A DNA stretch of 64,000 nt, from assembly GCA_964639205.1 (NCBI GenBank), contig CAZXCG010000003.1, forward strand, positions 8,830 through 72,829, read 5' to 3'. Shown piece after piece: positions 24,519-33,405 of the stretch (its first letter is position 1; every line of letters starts with the position of its first letter). The notes under the pieces were generated by a model that searched no databases, was not told the origin of the DNA, and saw only the letters and a program-made list of their open reading frames with translations. Made by a program: the position numbers and the translations under genes. This DNA comes from CAZXCG01 sp964639205. Lineage in GTDB: Bacteria > Bacillota > Clostridia > Oscillospirales > Acutalibacteraceae.

Positions 24519-25232
24519 TTATTTAAATCTTAGTTCAGGATTCTCATATTCCTTAAGGCGGGCGTTATAAGCCTCATACGCAGTATTTTCGAATGCAATT
24601 TTAGGGGCTGCGCCGATGGTTTTAAGGATAAATTTTGTAAAATCCGGATTAGTTATAAGCAGCGGTCCGAGCAAATAGGTTCCTATAAAGTTTTTTTGCC
24701 TTATACCCTCTAAAGGAGTTTGAGGATTTATGCCGTCTCCGCGTAACGTTCGGCAGAAGTAACAGTCGGAGTTGTCTCCGAAGCAATGGCTGAATTGTGC
24801 TTTATATGAAACTATTTTCATATTCTCAAACTCACCGATATAAAGAGAATTATAACGGTTGAACATTTGCCTTTTTGCATAAAACCCGTCAAAAATTCCC
24901 AAAGCGGGAATTTCGGAGCCGTCCTCATTTTGAATATTGGAAAGAAAAACTTCAAAGGCGTTGCCTACGCAAAGAAAAAGCACGTTGCTGTAGATTAGCT
25001 CCTTGATCCTCTCACGGTACGGAAGCAGTTTTGCGATTACAAGCTCTTGTGCGCTTTCGGTCATAGGACCCATAAAAATCATAGCTACCTGACCGCCGGC
25101 AAAGGCGGGAGTATCGTTTAATGAAGTGTAGACGAATTCAGTTTCGGGCAAACACTGTTTAAGATATTTTATGCTTGTTTTCTCACCGTAGAGGTTGGCA
25201 ATTTCGGAATAGAGCACCTCAATTTTCATCAA
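24519..25232 (-). CDS. GatD-like glutamine amidotransferase (lipid II isoglutaminyl synthase partner), variant active site
   Basis: Class-I type glutaminase subunit expected to supply ammonia to MurT for amidating the D-Glu of lipid II; 237 aa. N-terminal strand IEVLYSEIANLYGEKTSIKYL is typical of GatD. The nucleophile elbow reads FLCVGNAFEVF, so the Cys is kept but the usual CGG context is not. The expected catalytic His in the C-terminal GTYLHGP-type motif reads GTYLLGPLLITNP (codon CTC, one base from CAC). It overlaps murT by 14 nt, so the pair is kept together. Either the enzyme uses another residue or it is an inactive/ammonia-only partner. It is last in the tig-gatD run. Confidence 0.8.
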   Translation of the reverse strand: MMKIEVLYSEIANLYGEKTSIKYLKQCLPETEFVYTSLNDTPAFAGGQVAMIFMGPMTESAQELVIAKLLPYRERIKELIYSNVLFLCVGNAFEVFLSNIQNEDGSEIPALGIFDGFYAKRQMFNRYNSLYIGEFENMKIVSYKAQFSHCFGDNSDCYFCRTLRGDGINPQTPLEGIRQKNFIGTYLLGPLLITNPDFTKFILKTIGAAPKIAFENTAYEAYNARLKEYENPELRFK

Positions 25233-26607
25233 AGCTGCCTCCTCTTCGGTTTATTTCATCGATTACTCCCTGTTTTACTTTCATGGCGGTATCTGCGGCG
25301 TATAATTCATGTAAAATATAAACTTTTTCGGTACCTTTAAGCGCAAGCAGCTTCGGTGTTTCCAGCTCGGATTTAACGCAGGATATTTTATTTTCGTCAA
25401 CACCGGCGATAAGCAATCTGAGCTTATAATCCTCGCAGCGTACGCCTGAAATAATTATATGGGTAATACTTTCTGAATTCAGAAACTCAAAATCGGCGTC
25501 AAAAATCCAAGTCATATTTTCCGATGAACCGTTGCGGTCGAAGAGGTCGTCCAACATAAGGATGATCTCTTTATTTCCGCTCTGCTGAGATACATAGGTA
25601 AAAACGCAGGAGCACGCCACCGGATTTTGACCCTTGGCCATATGCGTTATAACTTCGATACCGTTTACGGTATCGGAGGAGTAGCGGGACTCAACAATAT
25701 TGAGGTTGTTTATGCTTTTTGATATTTGTTCATAAGTAAGCCCGTATTCGCGGAGAAGGACAATAGCCGAAAGCTCATTATAAATATTAAAAATACTTTT
25801 GCTGATAAGCTTATATTCTTCTCTATGCCCGTTTACGCTCACAGAAACGGAATCGGATAGAAGGTTAACTCCGGCGGAATAATCGGGCTGAGGAGATTTA
25901 AAGCCGCAATTTGGGCAGGAAACTTTTCCGATGTGGTGGTATCGCAGGTATTCATATTTCAACTTTGTGTGACACTCAGGACAAATGCTCATATCGTTTA
26001 TTATGTTTACACATTCCTTAAGATCGCTTTCCATAGGCTCAATGGCAAAGTATGTGCGTGAATTTTGCTTTTTAAGCATTGAGCTTATGGGGTCGTCGGC
26101 GTTTAAAATCAATTTTGTGGAGTCCGGCAAATTATCGTTAATCAAGTCAAAAATATATTCGGCGTGTGCATTGCGATGTATGGAATCTCGAAACAAGTTT
26201 GTACAAACCAGATATGTTGGCTTAACATATGGGAAAATACGTCTTGAGCTTCGTTCGTCTATCTCCAGCACAGCGGTCTTAAAGCGTGATTTTCCTGACA
26301 GCGCGGAGCCTTTGATAAATGAGCTTGCAAGCCCGGCGTCAATATTTGAGCCTGCACGGTTGTCGAGAACATCTATTCCATTATCTTTTAATATGTCGAT
26401 GATCAAGTTGCAAACCGTCGTTTTCCCGTTTGTGCCGGTAACCGCAATAATACATTCGGGTTTATCTATCTGCCCTAAAAAATCCGGGCAAAGACGTATG
26501 GCAACCTTCCCCGGAAAATATGTTGCATTTCTTTTTAAAAGGCGCAGAAGCTCCATAATAATTTTTGAAGCGAGCATGGAAAAATAAAATTTAAAGCTCT
26601 TTTTCAT
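25219..26607 (-). CDS. murT: MurT-like lipid II isoglutaminyl synthase, ligase subunit
   Basis: Mur-ligase-fold ATPase that activates the alpha-carboxyl of D-Glu in lipid II for amidation. It is 462 aa from the ATG at 26607. Walker A is VTGTNGKTTVCNLI around residue 57; LEIDERSSRRIFPYVKP and TNLFRDSIHRNA are the central Mur motifs. A Cys4 zinc ribbon (CPECHTKL...CPNCGF near 210-235) is the MurT insertion. The C-terminal DUF1727-type region carries DLFDRNGSSENMTWIFD. Its role as partner of the overlapping GatD-like gene is well supported by context. Confidence 0.9.
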   Translation of the reverse strand: MKKSFKFYFSMLASKIIMELLRLLKRNATYFPGKVAIRLCPDFLGQIDKPECIIAVTGTNGKTTVCNLIIDILKDNGIDVLDNRAGSNIDAGLASSFIKGSALSGKSRFKTAVLEIDERSSRRIFPYVKPTYLVCTNLFRDSIHRNAHAEYIFDLINDNLPDSTKLILNADDPISSMLKKQNSRTYFAIEPMESDLKECVNIINDMSICPECHTKLKYEYLRYHHIGKVSCPNCGFKSPQPDYSAGVNLLSDSVSVSVNGHREEYKLISKSIFNIYNELSAIVLLREYGLTYEQISKSINNLNIVESRYSSDTVNGIEVITHMAKGQNPVACSCVFTYVSQQSGNKEIILMLDDLFDRNGSSENMTWIFDADFEFLNSESITHIIISGVRCEDYKLRLLIAGVDENKISCVKSELETPKLLALKGTEKVYILHELYAADTAMKVKQGVIDEINRRGGSFDEN

Positions 26608-26682
26608 CCTGTTAATACCCACCTTGCACGAGCTATTCCTACAATTAAATCTTCCGAATTTGCCGGCGCACGGCAAAATGGA

Positions 26683-27981
26683 TTAAACATCATTACGGGT
26701 TAAATCTTCGAGGGATTCTCTTTTAATTATTACTCTGTGTTTTCCGTTTTTAACCATAACAACAGCGGGACGCTGTATGCGGTTATAGTTTGAAGCCATA
26801 GAGTAATTATAAGCTCCGGTAGAAAGTACGGCAATAATATCTCCGATTTCCGGTTTTGCTATATCTGCATTTTCTTGGATCAAATCTCCGCTTTCACAGC
26901 ATTTGCCGGCAAGCGTAATTTTTGAATTAGGCTCAATGTTAGCTCGGCTTGCGTTTAGAAGTGTGTATTCGGAGCCGTAAAGCGCATAACGTATATTATC
27001 GGTCATTCCTCCGTCTATTGAAACATAAGTCCGGACGTTGGGTATTTCTTTTACCGCTCCTGCGGTATAGAGGGTGATTCCGGCTTCGCCTACGATTGAG
27101 CGTCCCGGTTCAATATAGATATACGGAACGGGAATGTTGTAATAATCGGATTTTTTCTTTATTGTCTCGGAAACAGCTTTAATGTAATTTTCGTACTCGG
27201 GAGGGTTGTCCGAGGCAGTATAACGGATTCCAAAGCCGCCGCCGAGGTTAAGCTGTGAAATAACAAAGCCTGTTTTTTCTTTAATTTCACCGATAAAATC
27301 CATCATAATTTCCGCGGCGGCAACAAAGGGCTTAATGTCAAAGATTTGAGAGCCTATATGGCAGTGCAGCTCTTTTAATGATAAGTTTTTGCAGGAAATC
27401 GCTTCTTCTACGGCGGCAAAGGCCTCGCCGGTTTCCAAAGCAAAGCCGAATTTGGAATCTATTTGCCCGGTTCTTATAAAGTTGTGAGTGTGTGCGTCTA
27501 TCCCGGGCTTTATGCGTAAAGCTATTTCTGCATTTTTTCCGTAAATTTCAGCCTGATTATCCAGTGCTCGAAGCTCTGTCAGGTTATCAACAACTATTTT
27601 GCCTATGCCGTTGTTCAGAGCGAAGGTTATTTCCTCATTGGTTTTGTTATTGCCGTGGAAATGGATTTTTTCCGGCGGAAAGCCCGAGCTGAGCGCGGTG
27701 TACATCTCCCCGATTGAAACAACGTCGAGGCCCATTTTTTCCTGCTTCATAATTCGGCAGATTTCCCTGCAGCAAAACGCTTTACTCGCATATGATGGCA
27801 ACCCCATACCGTCATAATATTTTTGGAAAGACGAAATATAAGCGCGGCAGTTGCCGCGGATTACATCTTCGTCAAGTACGTAAAGCGGCGTTCCGTAAGC
27901 TTTTGCAAGCTCGACAGTATCACAGCCGCCGACGGTCAGATGATTTTGTTCGTTTACATTCAAACAACTGTTAATAAACAT
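26683..27981 (-). CDS. lysA: Diaminopimelate decarboxylase
   Basis: PLP fold-III enzyme converting meso-DAP to L-lysine. It is 432 aa. The PLP lysine is in LPSYASKAF; HFHGNNKTN, HCHIGSQI, NLGGGFGIRY, IEPGRSIVG and AGKCCESGD (catalytic Cys) follow in family order. It sits between engB (stop/start share one base) and murT, so lysine formation is cotranscribed with peptidoglycan-amidating enzymes and proteases. No lysine riboswitch is visible since the gene is internal to the run. Confidence 0.97.
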   Translation of the reverse strand: MFINSCLNVNEQNHLTVGGCDTVELAKAYGTPLYVLDEDVIRGNCRAYISSFQKYYDGMGLPSYASKAFCCREICRIMKQEKMGLDVVSIGEMYTALSSGFPPEKIHFHGNNKTNEEITFALNNGIGKIVVDNLTELRALDNQAEIYGKNAEIALRIKPGIDAHTHNFIRTGQIDSKFGFALETGEAFAAVEEAISCKNLSLKELHCHIGSQIFDIKPFVAAAEIMMDFIGEIKEKTGFVISQLNLGGGFGIRYTASDNPPEYENYIKAVSETIKKKSDYYNIPVPYIYIEPGRSIVGEAGITLYTAGAVKEIPNVRTYVSIDGGMTDNIRYALYGSEYTLLNASRANIEPNSKITLAGKCCESGDLIQENADIAKPEIGDIIAVLSTGAYNYSMASNYNRIQRPAVVMVKNGKHRVIIKRESLEDLTRNDV

Positions 27982-28586
27982 TATAATTCCTCCGCTTCAA
28001 TGGTACGGTCAACATAAACATCTATTATGTTTCTTATCTCTTCAACGCCCTCGCCATTGAGTGCGGAAAATGGAAAAGTCTGTATTTCTTCAAAACCGGC
28101 AAGCTCTTCCCTAATGCTGCTCAGCCTTTGAGCAAGCCGGGTTTTATTGAGCTTGTCTTGTTTTGTAAGAACGATGATAAACGGCAGACCTGAAGTATGC
28201 AAAAATCTAATCATTTGCATATCGTCAGACGTAGGAGGGTGACGCAAATCTACTATCTGAATTACAAGACTTATTTTTCTGCTTTGAGAAAAATATCCCT
28301 CAACAAGCTCTGACCAGCGACGTTTTTCGTTTTTGGAAACCTTGGCATAACCGTATCCGGGCAAATCCACCATATAAAAACGGTCAACCGCAAAAAAATT
28401 TATGGTGGCTGTTTTGCCCGGAGTCGAACTGACGCGCGCGATTGCTTTGCGGTTAAGGATGCGGTTAATAAGGGAAGATTTACCTACGTTTGACCGTCCC
28501 GAGAAAACCACTTCCGGTTTGATGGATGCCGGAAGCTGAGAGGCATTTCCCGCGGCTGATTCAAAATTGACATGGTTTATGTTCAC
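27981..28586 (-). CDS. engB: Ribosome biogenesis GTPase EngB/YsxC
   Basis: Small GTPase needed for late 50S subunit assembly, 201 aa. G motifs: GRSNVGKSSLIN (G1), DLPGYGYAKVSKNEKRRW (G3 and switch II), LTKQDKLNK (G4) and PFSALNGEG (G5). It is located directly behind lon, as in Bacillus, with a 13-base gap. Its stop shares a base with the lysA start (TAATG). Confidence 0.96.
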   Translation of the reverse strand: MNINHVNFESAAGNASQLPASIKPEVVFSGRSNVGKSSLINRILNRKAIARVSSTPGKTATINFFAVDRFYMVDLPGYGYAKVSKNEKRRWSELVEGYFSQSRKISLVIQIVDLRHPPTSDDMQMIRFLHTSGLPFIIVLTKQDKLNKTRLAQRLSSIREELAGFEEIQTFPFSALNGEGVEEIRNIIDVYVDRTIEAEEL

Positions 28587-28599
28587 GGAAAAGCCCCCT

Positions 28600-31014
28600 T
28601 TACCTGCTTGCCGTATCTGTTAAACCGGATGCGACGCGGTCGGTTGCAAATATGTATTTACCGGAAAAGCCGTCCGGCTTTTCACCGTTGCGAACGGCTG
28701 TATTCAGCACTTGCAGGATATTATCTACGGGAACAAAGCTCAAAGCCTCGCTGACTGTGCTGTCAATTTCGGACAAATCACGGGCATTTTCAGCCGGAAT
28801 GAGAACCGTTTTTATTCCGTTTTTAAATGCCGCCATTGATTTTTCTTTTAATCCGCCGATAGGAAGTACCGCGCCGCGCAGGGTTATTTCTCCCGTCATT
28901 GCAATATCGTGACGGACAGGTTTGCCCGAAAGCGCCGAGAAAAGAGCCGTTGCCATTGTTATTCCGGCGGAAGGACCGTCCTTTGGCACCGCGCCCTCGG
29001 GCGCGTGAATGTGAATATCGCGGTTTTTATAAAAGCCGGAATCTATACCGAGTTCATCGGCGTGCGCACGTATACAGGTAACGGCGGTTTTTGCGGATTC
29101 CTGCATTACATCTCCGAGCGAGCCTGTCAAAACAAGCTTACCGGTGCCTTCCATTACGGCAACCTCAATCGGCAGCAGTTCACCGCCCGCCGAAGTCCAA
29201 GCCAGACCGTTGGCAAGACCGACTTCATCTTTGCGCTGCAACGGAGCGTCCAAAAACTTTTTCGGTCCTAAAAGCTTCTTCAAATCTTCCGCACTTACTT
29301 TTACCGATTTTATCTCATTCTCCAGCATATTAAGAAGAGATTTGCTTATGACCGAGGAAATAGTTCGCTCCAAATTGCGTACGCCCGCTTCTTTAGTATA
29401 AAAGTCAATTAAGGCATAAACGGCGTCGTCCGTAAGCTTAATTTGCTTTGCCGTGAGCGAGCAGTTTTTCATCTGCTTTGGAATCAAATGCCTGCGGGCA
29501 ATCTGAAATTTTTCTTCACGGGTATAGCTTTCAAGCTCTATAAGCTCCATTCTGTCAAGCAGCGGAGCGGGAATGGCGGAGGCGTCGTTGGCAGTGGTAA
29601 TAAACATAATCTTTGATAAGTCGAAGGGCAGGTCAAGGTAATGATCGTGGAAAGCATAATTCTGCTCAGTGTCAAGAACTTCAAGCAGCGCCGAAGATGG
29701 GTCTCCCTTATAATCGTTCCCGAGCTTATCAATCTCATCCAAAATCAAAATGCAGTTGCTCGTTCCGGCCTGCTTCACGGCGGAAATAATTCTTCCGGGC
29801 ATTGAGCCGAGGTAGGTTTTTCTGTGCCCTCTTATTTCCGCTTCATCTCTTACGCCGCCAAGTGAGATTCTTGCGCATTTACGGTTTATAGCTTTTGCAA
29901 CGGACATGGCAATTGATGTTTTGCCTACCCCCGGAGGACCGACAAGGCAAAGAATCTGCGCTTTTGCATTCGGAGAATTTTTCCTGACGGCAAGCTGTTC
30001 TAAAATTCGTTCTTTTACTTTTTTAAGACCGTAATGCTCTTTATCTAAAGAAGCGCGGACTTTTTTTATATCAATTTTTTCCTTTGAATACTTATTCCAT
30101 GGAAGATCAATGCAAATATCAAGATAATTACGGATAACCGTGGCTTCCTGACTGCCGTAGGGCATTTTACTGAGCTTACAGCATTCTTTTTGCAGCGATT
30201 GACGTACTTCGTCGCTCAATTTAAGCTTGCTTATCATATAAGCATACTCTTCGGCTTCGCTTTCGGGTGAGTCGTCTTCTCCGAGTTCTTCACGGATGAT
30301 CTGCATTTTTTCTCGCAAAAGGTACTCCTTTTGTCTTTCGTCAATGCGTTTGCCGGCTTTTTCGTTTATTTCATTCTCGATTTTAAGTATATAAACCTCG
30401 CTGTTTAAGAGCTGCAGCAAGTACTCCAATCTTCTTTGCAGGCTCGTAGGAGAGAGCAGCTTTTGTTTTTGCCGATAATCAACAACTATATTAGCAGAAA
30501 TCATATCTGCCATATCTTCTGTATTTGTACTCATGGCAATTTTAAAAAGAATGTCCGACGGAATATTTGGCATTAACTCAACATATTCTTCATATATTCT
30601 TTTTATTGAACGCCTGAGAGCCATTTCTTTGCCTGAATCCTTGATAGGCTGGGTAGCTATCGGCAGAACGGAAGCACAGAGAAATTCATCCGTACTCAGA
30701 TTCTCATCAATAAAAGCTCTTTGTTCGCCCTCGATAACAACGCGCGTAACACCGTCGGATTGTTTTACAAGCTGTAGGATTTTTGCAATTATACCAACGC
30801 CGTACAAGTCGTCCAAAGAAGGCTCGTTAATAGCCGGATCCATCTGCGCCACCAAAAATATCTTTTGATCGCTGCTCATAGCTTCTTTGACTGCACGCAG
30901 CGATTGTTTTCTGGAAACGTCAAAATGAAGCATCATTTTGGGAAAAACAACGAGACCGCGTAACGGCAGCACCGGAATTTTTAAGTACACTTCTTGTACT
31001 TCTTCTTTTTCCAT
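28600..31014 (-). CDS. lon: ATP-dependent protease Lon
   Basis: AAA+ serine protease degrading misfolded and regulatory proteins, 804 aa. The N-terminal substrate domain begins LKIPVLPLRGLVVFPKMM; Walker A GPPGVGKTSIAMSVAKA lies near residue 360, Walker B CILILDEIDK follows. The protease dyad is Ser in PKDGPSAGITM and Lys in GGLKEKSMAAF. GGAGG precedes the ATG. It lies in the order clpX-lon-engB. A hairpin sits just upstream of its ribosome site. Confidence 0.97.
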   Translation of the reverse strand: MEKEEVQEVYLKIPVLPLRGLVVFPKMMLHFDVSRKQSLRAVKEAMSSDQKIFLVAQMDPAINEPSLDDLYGVGIIAKILQLVKQSDGVTRVVIEGEQRAFIDENLSTDEFLCASVLPIATQPIKDSGKEMALRRSIKRIYEEYVELMPNIPSDILFKIAMSTNTEDMADMISANIVVDYRQKQKLLSPTSLQRRLEYLLQLLNSEVYILKIENEINEKAGKRIDERQKEYLLREKMQIIREELGEDDSPESEAEEYAYMISKLKLSDEVRQSLQKECCKLSKMPYGSQEATVIRNYLDICIDLPWNKYSKEKIDIKKVRASLDKEHYGLKKVKERILEQLAVRKNSPNAKAQILCLVGPPGVGKTSIAMSVAKAINRKCARISLGGVRDEAEIRGHRKTYLGSMPGRIISAVKQAGTSNCILILDEIDKLGNDYKGDPSSALLEVLDTEQNYAFHDHYLDLPFDLSKIMFITTANDASAIPAPLLDRMELIELESYTREEKFQIARRHLIPKQMKNCSLTAKQIKLTDDAVYALIDFYTKEAGVRNLERTISSVISKSLLNMLENEIKSVKVSAEDLKKLLGPKKFLDAPLQRKDEVGLANGLAWTSAGGELLPIEVAVMEGTGKLVLTGSLGDVMQESAKTAVTCIRAHADELGIDSGFYKNRDIHIHAPEGAVPKDGPSAGITMATALFSALSGKPVRHDIAMTGEITLRGAVLPIGGLKEKSMAAFKNGIKTVLIPAENARDLSEIDSTVSEALSFVPVDNILQVLNTAVRNGEKPDGFSGKYIFATDRVASGLTDTASR

Positions 31015-31044
31015 ATACTAACCTCCCAACGTTAAAATCAGCAT

Positions 31045-31086
31045 TAGGTTTGCAGGCAATAAAAAATATTATCGTCCGCAAACCTA
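31045..31086 (-). other. Hairpin in the clpX-lon intergenic region
   Basis: TAGGTTTGC (31045-31053) pairs with GCAAACCTA (31078-31086), 24-base loop, ending about 17 bases before the lon ribosome site. The 31087-31200 stretch has no gene and no convincing promoter. It may regulate lon translation or be an RNA processing site; this is inference. Confidence 0.4.
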
Positions 31087-31200
31087 TAAACCTGTTCCCC
31101 ATCCCCGAGCGGCTTGTGCACGGCAATATTGCCTACGCTTTGCTTTGTGTGTAGGTTTAAAGCACGCAACAAGAGAAAATCATCTGTTAAAAAATAGCTT

Positions 31201-32523
31201 TTAAACAATTTGATCCGATTTCTGCGGCAAAGACGAAGAGTTATCAACAGTCGGCAGCATCGGGCTGACCTTGCATCGCTCAATAAGCGGCTGGGAATTA
31301 TTATTAATCACATCGGCGTTTATTGTTATTTTTGTTACTGTATTATCAGACGGGATCTCATACATCAAATCGATAAGTGTTTGCTCCATTATTCCGCGGA
31401 GCCCCCTGGCGCCGGTATGCTGAGCCATTGCTTTCTGCGCAATTGCGCGCAAAGCGTCGTCGGTAAAGCAAAGAGTAACGCCGTCTATTTCAAAAAGACT
31501 GGTATACTGCCCAACGAGAGAATTTTTCGGTTCCGTCAAAATGCGTTTAAGAGCGTTTTCGTCAAGTCCGCTCAAGGCAGTAATAACAGGAAGTCTGCCG
31601 ACAAGCTCGGGAATAAGGCCGTATTTAACAAGGTCATGAGAAATTACGTTGCACATCCAGTAGGTACTGTCGAGCTCGACCTTGCTTTTTACATCTGCTC
31701 CGAAACCTATAACAGAGCTGCCCATTCGCTTTTCAACAATCTTTTCAAGCCCGTCAAAGGCGCCGCCGCAAATAAAAAGAATATTTTTAGTATCTAAATG
31801 CAAAAACTCCTGCTGCGGGTGCTTCCTGCCGCCCTGCGGCGGAACGCTTGCCACAGTGCCCTCAAGTATTTTGAGCAAAGCCTGCTGAACTCCTTCGCCG
31901 CTTACATCTCTTGTTATAGAAGGGTTTTCCGATTTCCTTGCAATTTTATCGATTTCATCAATATAAATTATGCCCTTTTCCGCGCGCGCAATATCGAAAT
32001 CGGCGGCTTGAATCAGCTTGAGCAGGACATTTTCAACGTCCTCGCCGACATAACCCGCCTCAGTAAGGGTGGTGGCGTCGGCTATTGCGAACGGAACATC
32101 AAGGATTTTAGCGAGGGTTTGAGCTAAAAGGGTTTTCCCAACGCCGGTAGGACCCAACAAAAGTATATTGCTTTTGGCAAATTCCACATCGCTGTCCTGT
32201 GCAAAAACTCTTTTATAATGATTATAAACAGCAACACTGAGCGTTTTTTTTGCTTCGTCCTGACCGATGACATATTCATCAAGAATCGACTTTATGTCGC
32301 GGGGTTTAAGGAAGCTTGAAAAATCAAAAGGCGTTTCCGGAACATCGTCCTTAACTTTTTTAGAAAAATTTACTCGGTCGCCGTCTTCAAGAATGCTCAT
32401 GCACAGTTCTATGCATTGATCGCAAATATATACCCCGTTTCCGGCTATAAGTCTGCTGACCGAATCCTGTGAACGACCGCAAAAGGAACAAAAAACGCGT
32501 GCATCGTTGTTATTGTTAGGCAT
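31201..32523 (-). CDS. clpX: ATP-dependent Clp protease ATP-binding subunit ClpX
   Basis: Hexameric unfoldase feeding ClpP. It is 440 aa. The N-terminal zinc-binding domain (CSFCGRSQDSV...CDQCIELC) selects substrates; Walker A GPTGVGKTLLAQTLAK near residue 119 and Walker B IIYIDEIDKIARK follow, then the HTGARGLRGIME sensor-2 region. The C-terminal 35 residues after NTVTKITINADVI are longer and more polar than usual. It follows clpP in the same run. Confidence 0.97.
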   Translation of the reverse strand: MPNNNNDARVFCSFCGRSQDSVSRLIAGNGVYICDQCIELCMSILEDGDRVNFSKKVKDDVPETPFDFSSFLKPRDIKSILDEYVIGQDEAKKTLSVAVYNHYKRVFAQDSDVEFAKSNILLLGPTGVGKTLLAQTLAKILDVPFAIADATTLTEAGYVGEDVENVLLKLIQAADFDIARAEKGIIYIDEIDKIARKSENPSITRDVSGEGVQQALLKILEGTVASVPPQGGRKHPQQEFLHLDTKNILFICGGAFDGLEKIVEKRMGSSVIGFGADVKSKVELDSTYWMCNVISHDLVKYGLIPELVGRLPVITALSGLDENALKRILTEPKNSLVGQYTSLFEIDGVTLCFTDDALRAIAQKAMAQHTGARGLRGIMEQTLIDLMYEIPSDNTVTKITINADVINNNSQPLIERCKVSPMLPTVDNSSSLPQKSDQIV

Positions 32524-32594
32524 ATGCTTAACCTCTCTTCAATAATAGGCAGAAACCCACTGATTATTCTTCAAGGCACTTAACGCCGCCGAGG

Positions 32595-33176
32595 TCATTT
32601 TGTTTCTATAACCTTATCTATAAGACCGTATTCCAATGCTTGCTGTGCGGTCATAAAATTGTCGCGTTCGGTATCTCTTGCTATTATGTCATAAGGCTGA
32701 CCGGTGTTCTTAGCAAGAATCTCGTTAAGTTTTTTCTTGGTGTAAATTATGTGGTTGGTGTGAATTTCTATATCGGTCGCCTGTCCCTGAGCGCCGCCGC
32801 TGGGCTGGTGAATCATAATATCGCTGTTGGGCAACGCAAACCGTTTACCTTTTGTTCCGGCAGAAAGCAGAAAAGCGCCCATGCTTGCAGCCATACCTAA
32901 ACAAATGGTGGAAACGTCGCACTTAATGTAGCGCATAGTGTCGTAAATAGCCATACCGTCCGTAACGGAGCCTCCGGGGCTGTTGATATAAAGAGATATA
33001 TCCTTTGAAGGATCCTGACTTTCCAGATATAAAAGCTGAGCTACAACAAGTCCGGCGCTAACATTGTTTACTTCCTCGTTGAGCATGATTATTCTGTCGT
33101 TTAAAAGCCTTGAGAAAATATCGTAAGAACGTTCTCCGCGGCTTGTTTGTTCTACAACATACGGTACTAAACTCAT
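32595..33176 (-). CDS. clpP: ATP-dependent Clp protease proteolytic subunit ClpP
   Basis: Tetradecameric serine protease, 193 aa. Catalytic Ser in GMAASMGAFLLSAG, His in DIMIHQPSGGAQG and Asp in RDTERDNFM. The start MSLVPYVVEQTSRGERSYDI is typical. AAAGGA lies upstream of the ATG. It is between tig and clpX, 71 bases before clpX. Confidence 0.97.
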   Translation of the reverse strand: MSLVPYVVEQTSRGERSYDIFSRLLNDRIIMLNEEVNNVSAGLVVAQLLYLESQDPSKDISLYINSPGGSVTDGMAIYDTMRYIKCDVSTICLGMAASMGAFLLSAGTKGKRFALPNSDIMIHQPSGGAQGQATDIEIHTNHIIYTKKKLNEILAKNTGQPYDIIARDTERDNFMTAQQALEYGLIDKVIETK

Positions 33177-33220
33177 AAATATAACCGTCCTTTCGAAATT
33201 ATAATTTAAGCAATGTTTTT

Positions 33221-33316
33221 TGCCTCAAAGGCGGCGGCTTTAAATTATTTCAGCACTGCAATCTCTTAAAAGCTTGTTTAAGACCAAACGCGCTCGGGAT
33301 TTTGCCTCGATTTAAA
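33221..33316 (+). repeat. Degenerate copy of dispersed structured repeat in tig-clpP gap
   Basis: TTTGCCTCAAAGGCGGCGGC followed by CACTGCAATCTCTTAAAAGC, TTGTTT and GCCTCGATTTAAA, in the order of the 3' half of the longest copy. The region 33177-33405 holds no gene. No clear tig terminator was found, and a possible clpP -10 (TATAAT, - strand near 33200) lacks a well-spaced -35. Confidence 0.5.
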
Positions 33317-33405
33317 TGTTTTAAATATTTAAGAAAAGAGCTGATTAAAAAAAACCGACCGCCATTTCTATTTAATAATAGACCGTTTATTAATAAAATA
33401 TACGT

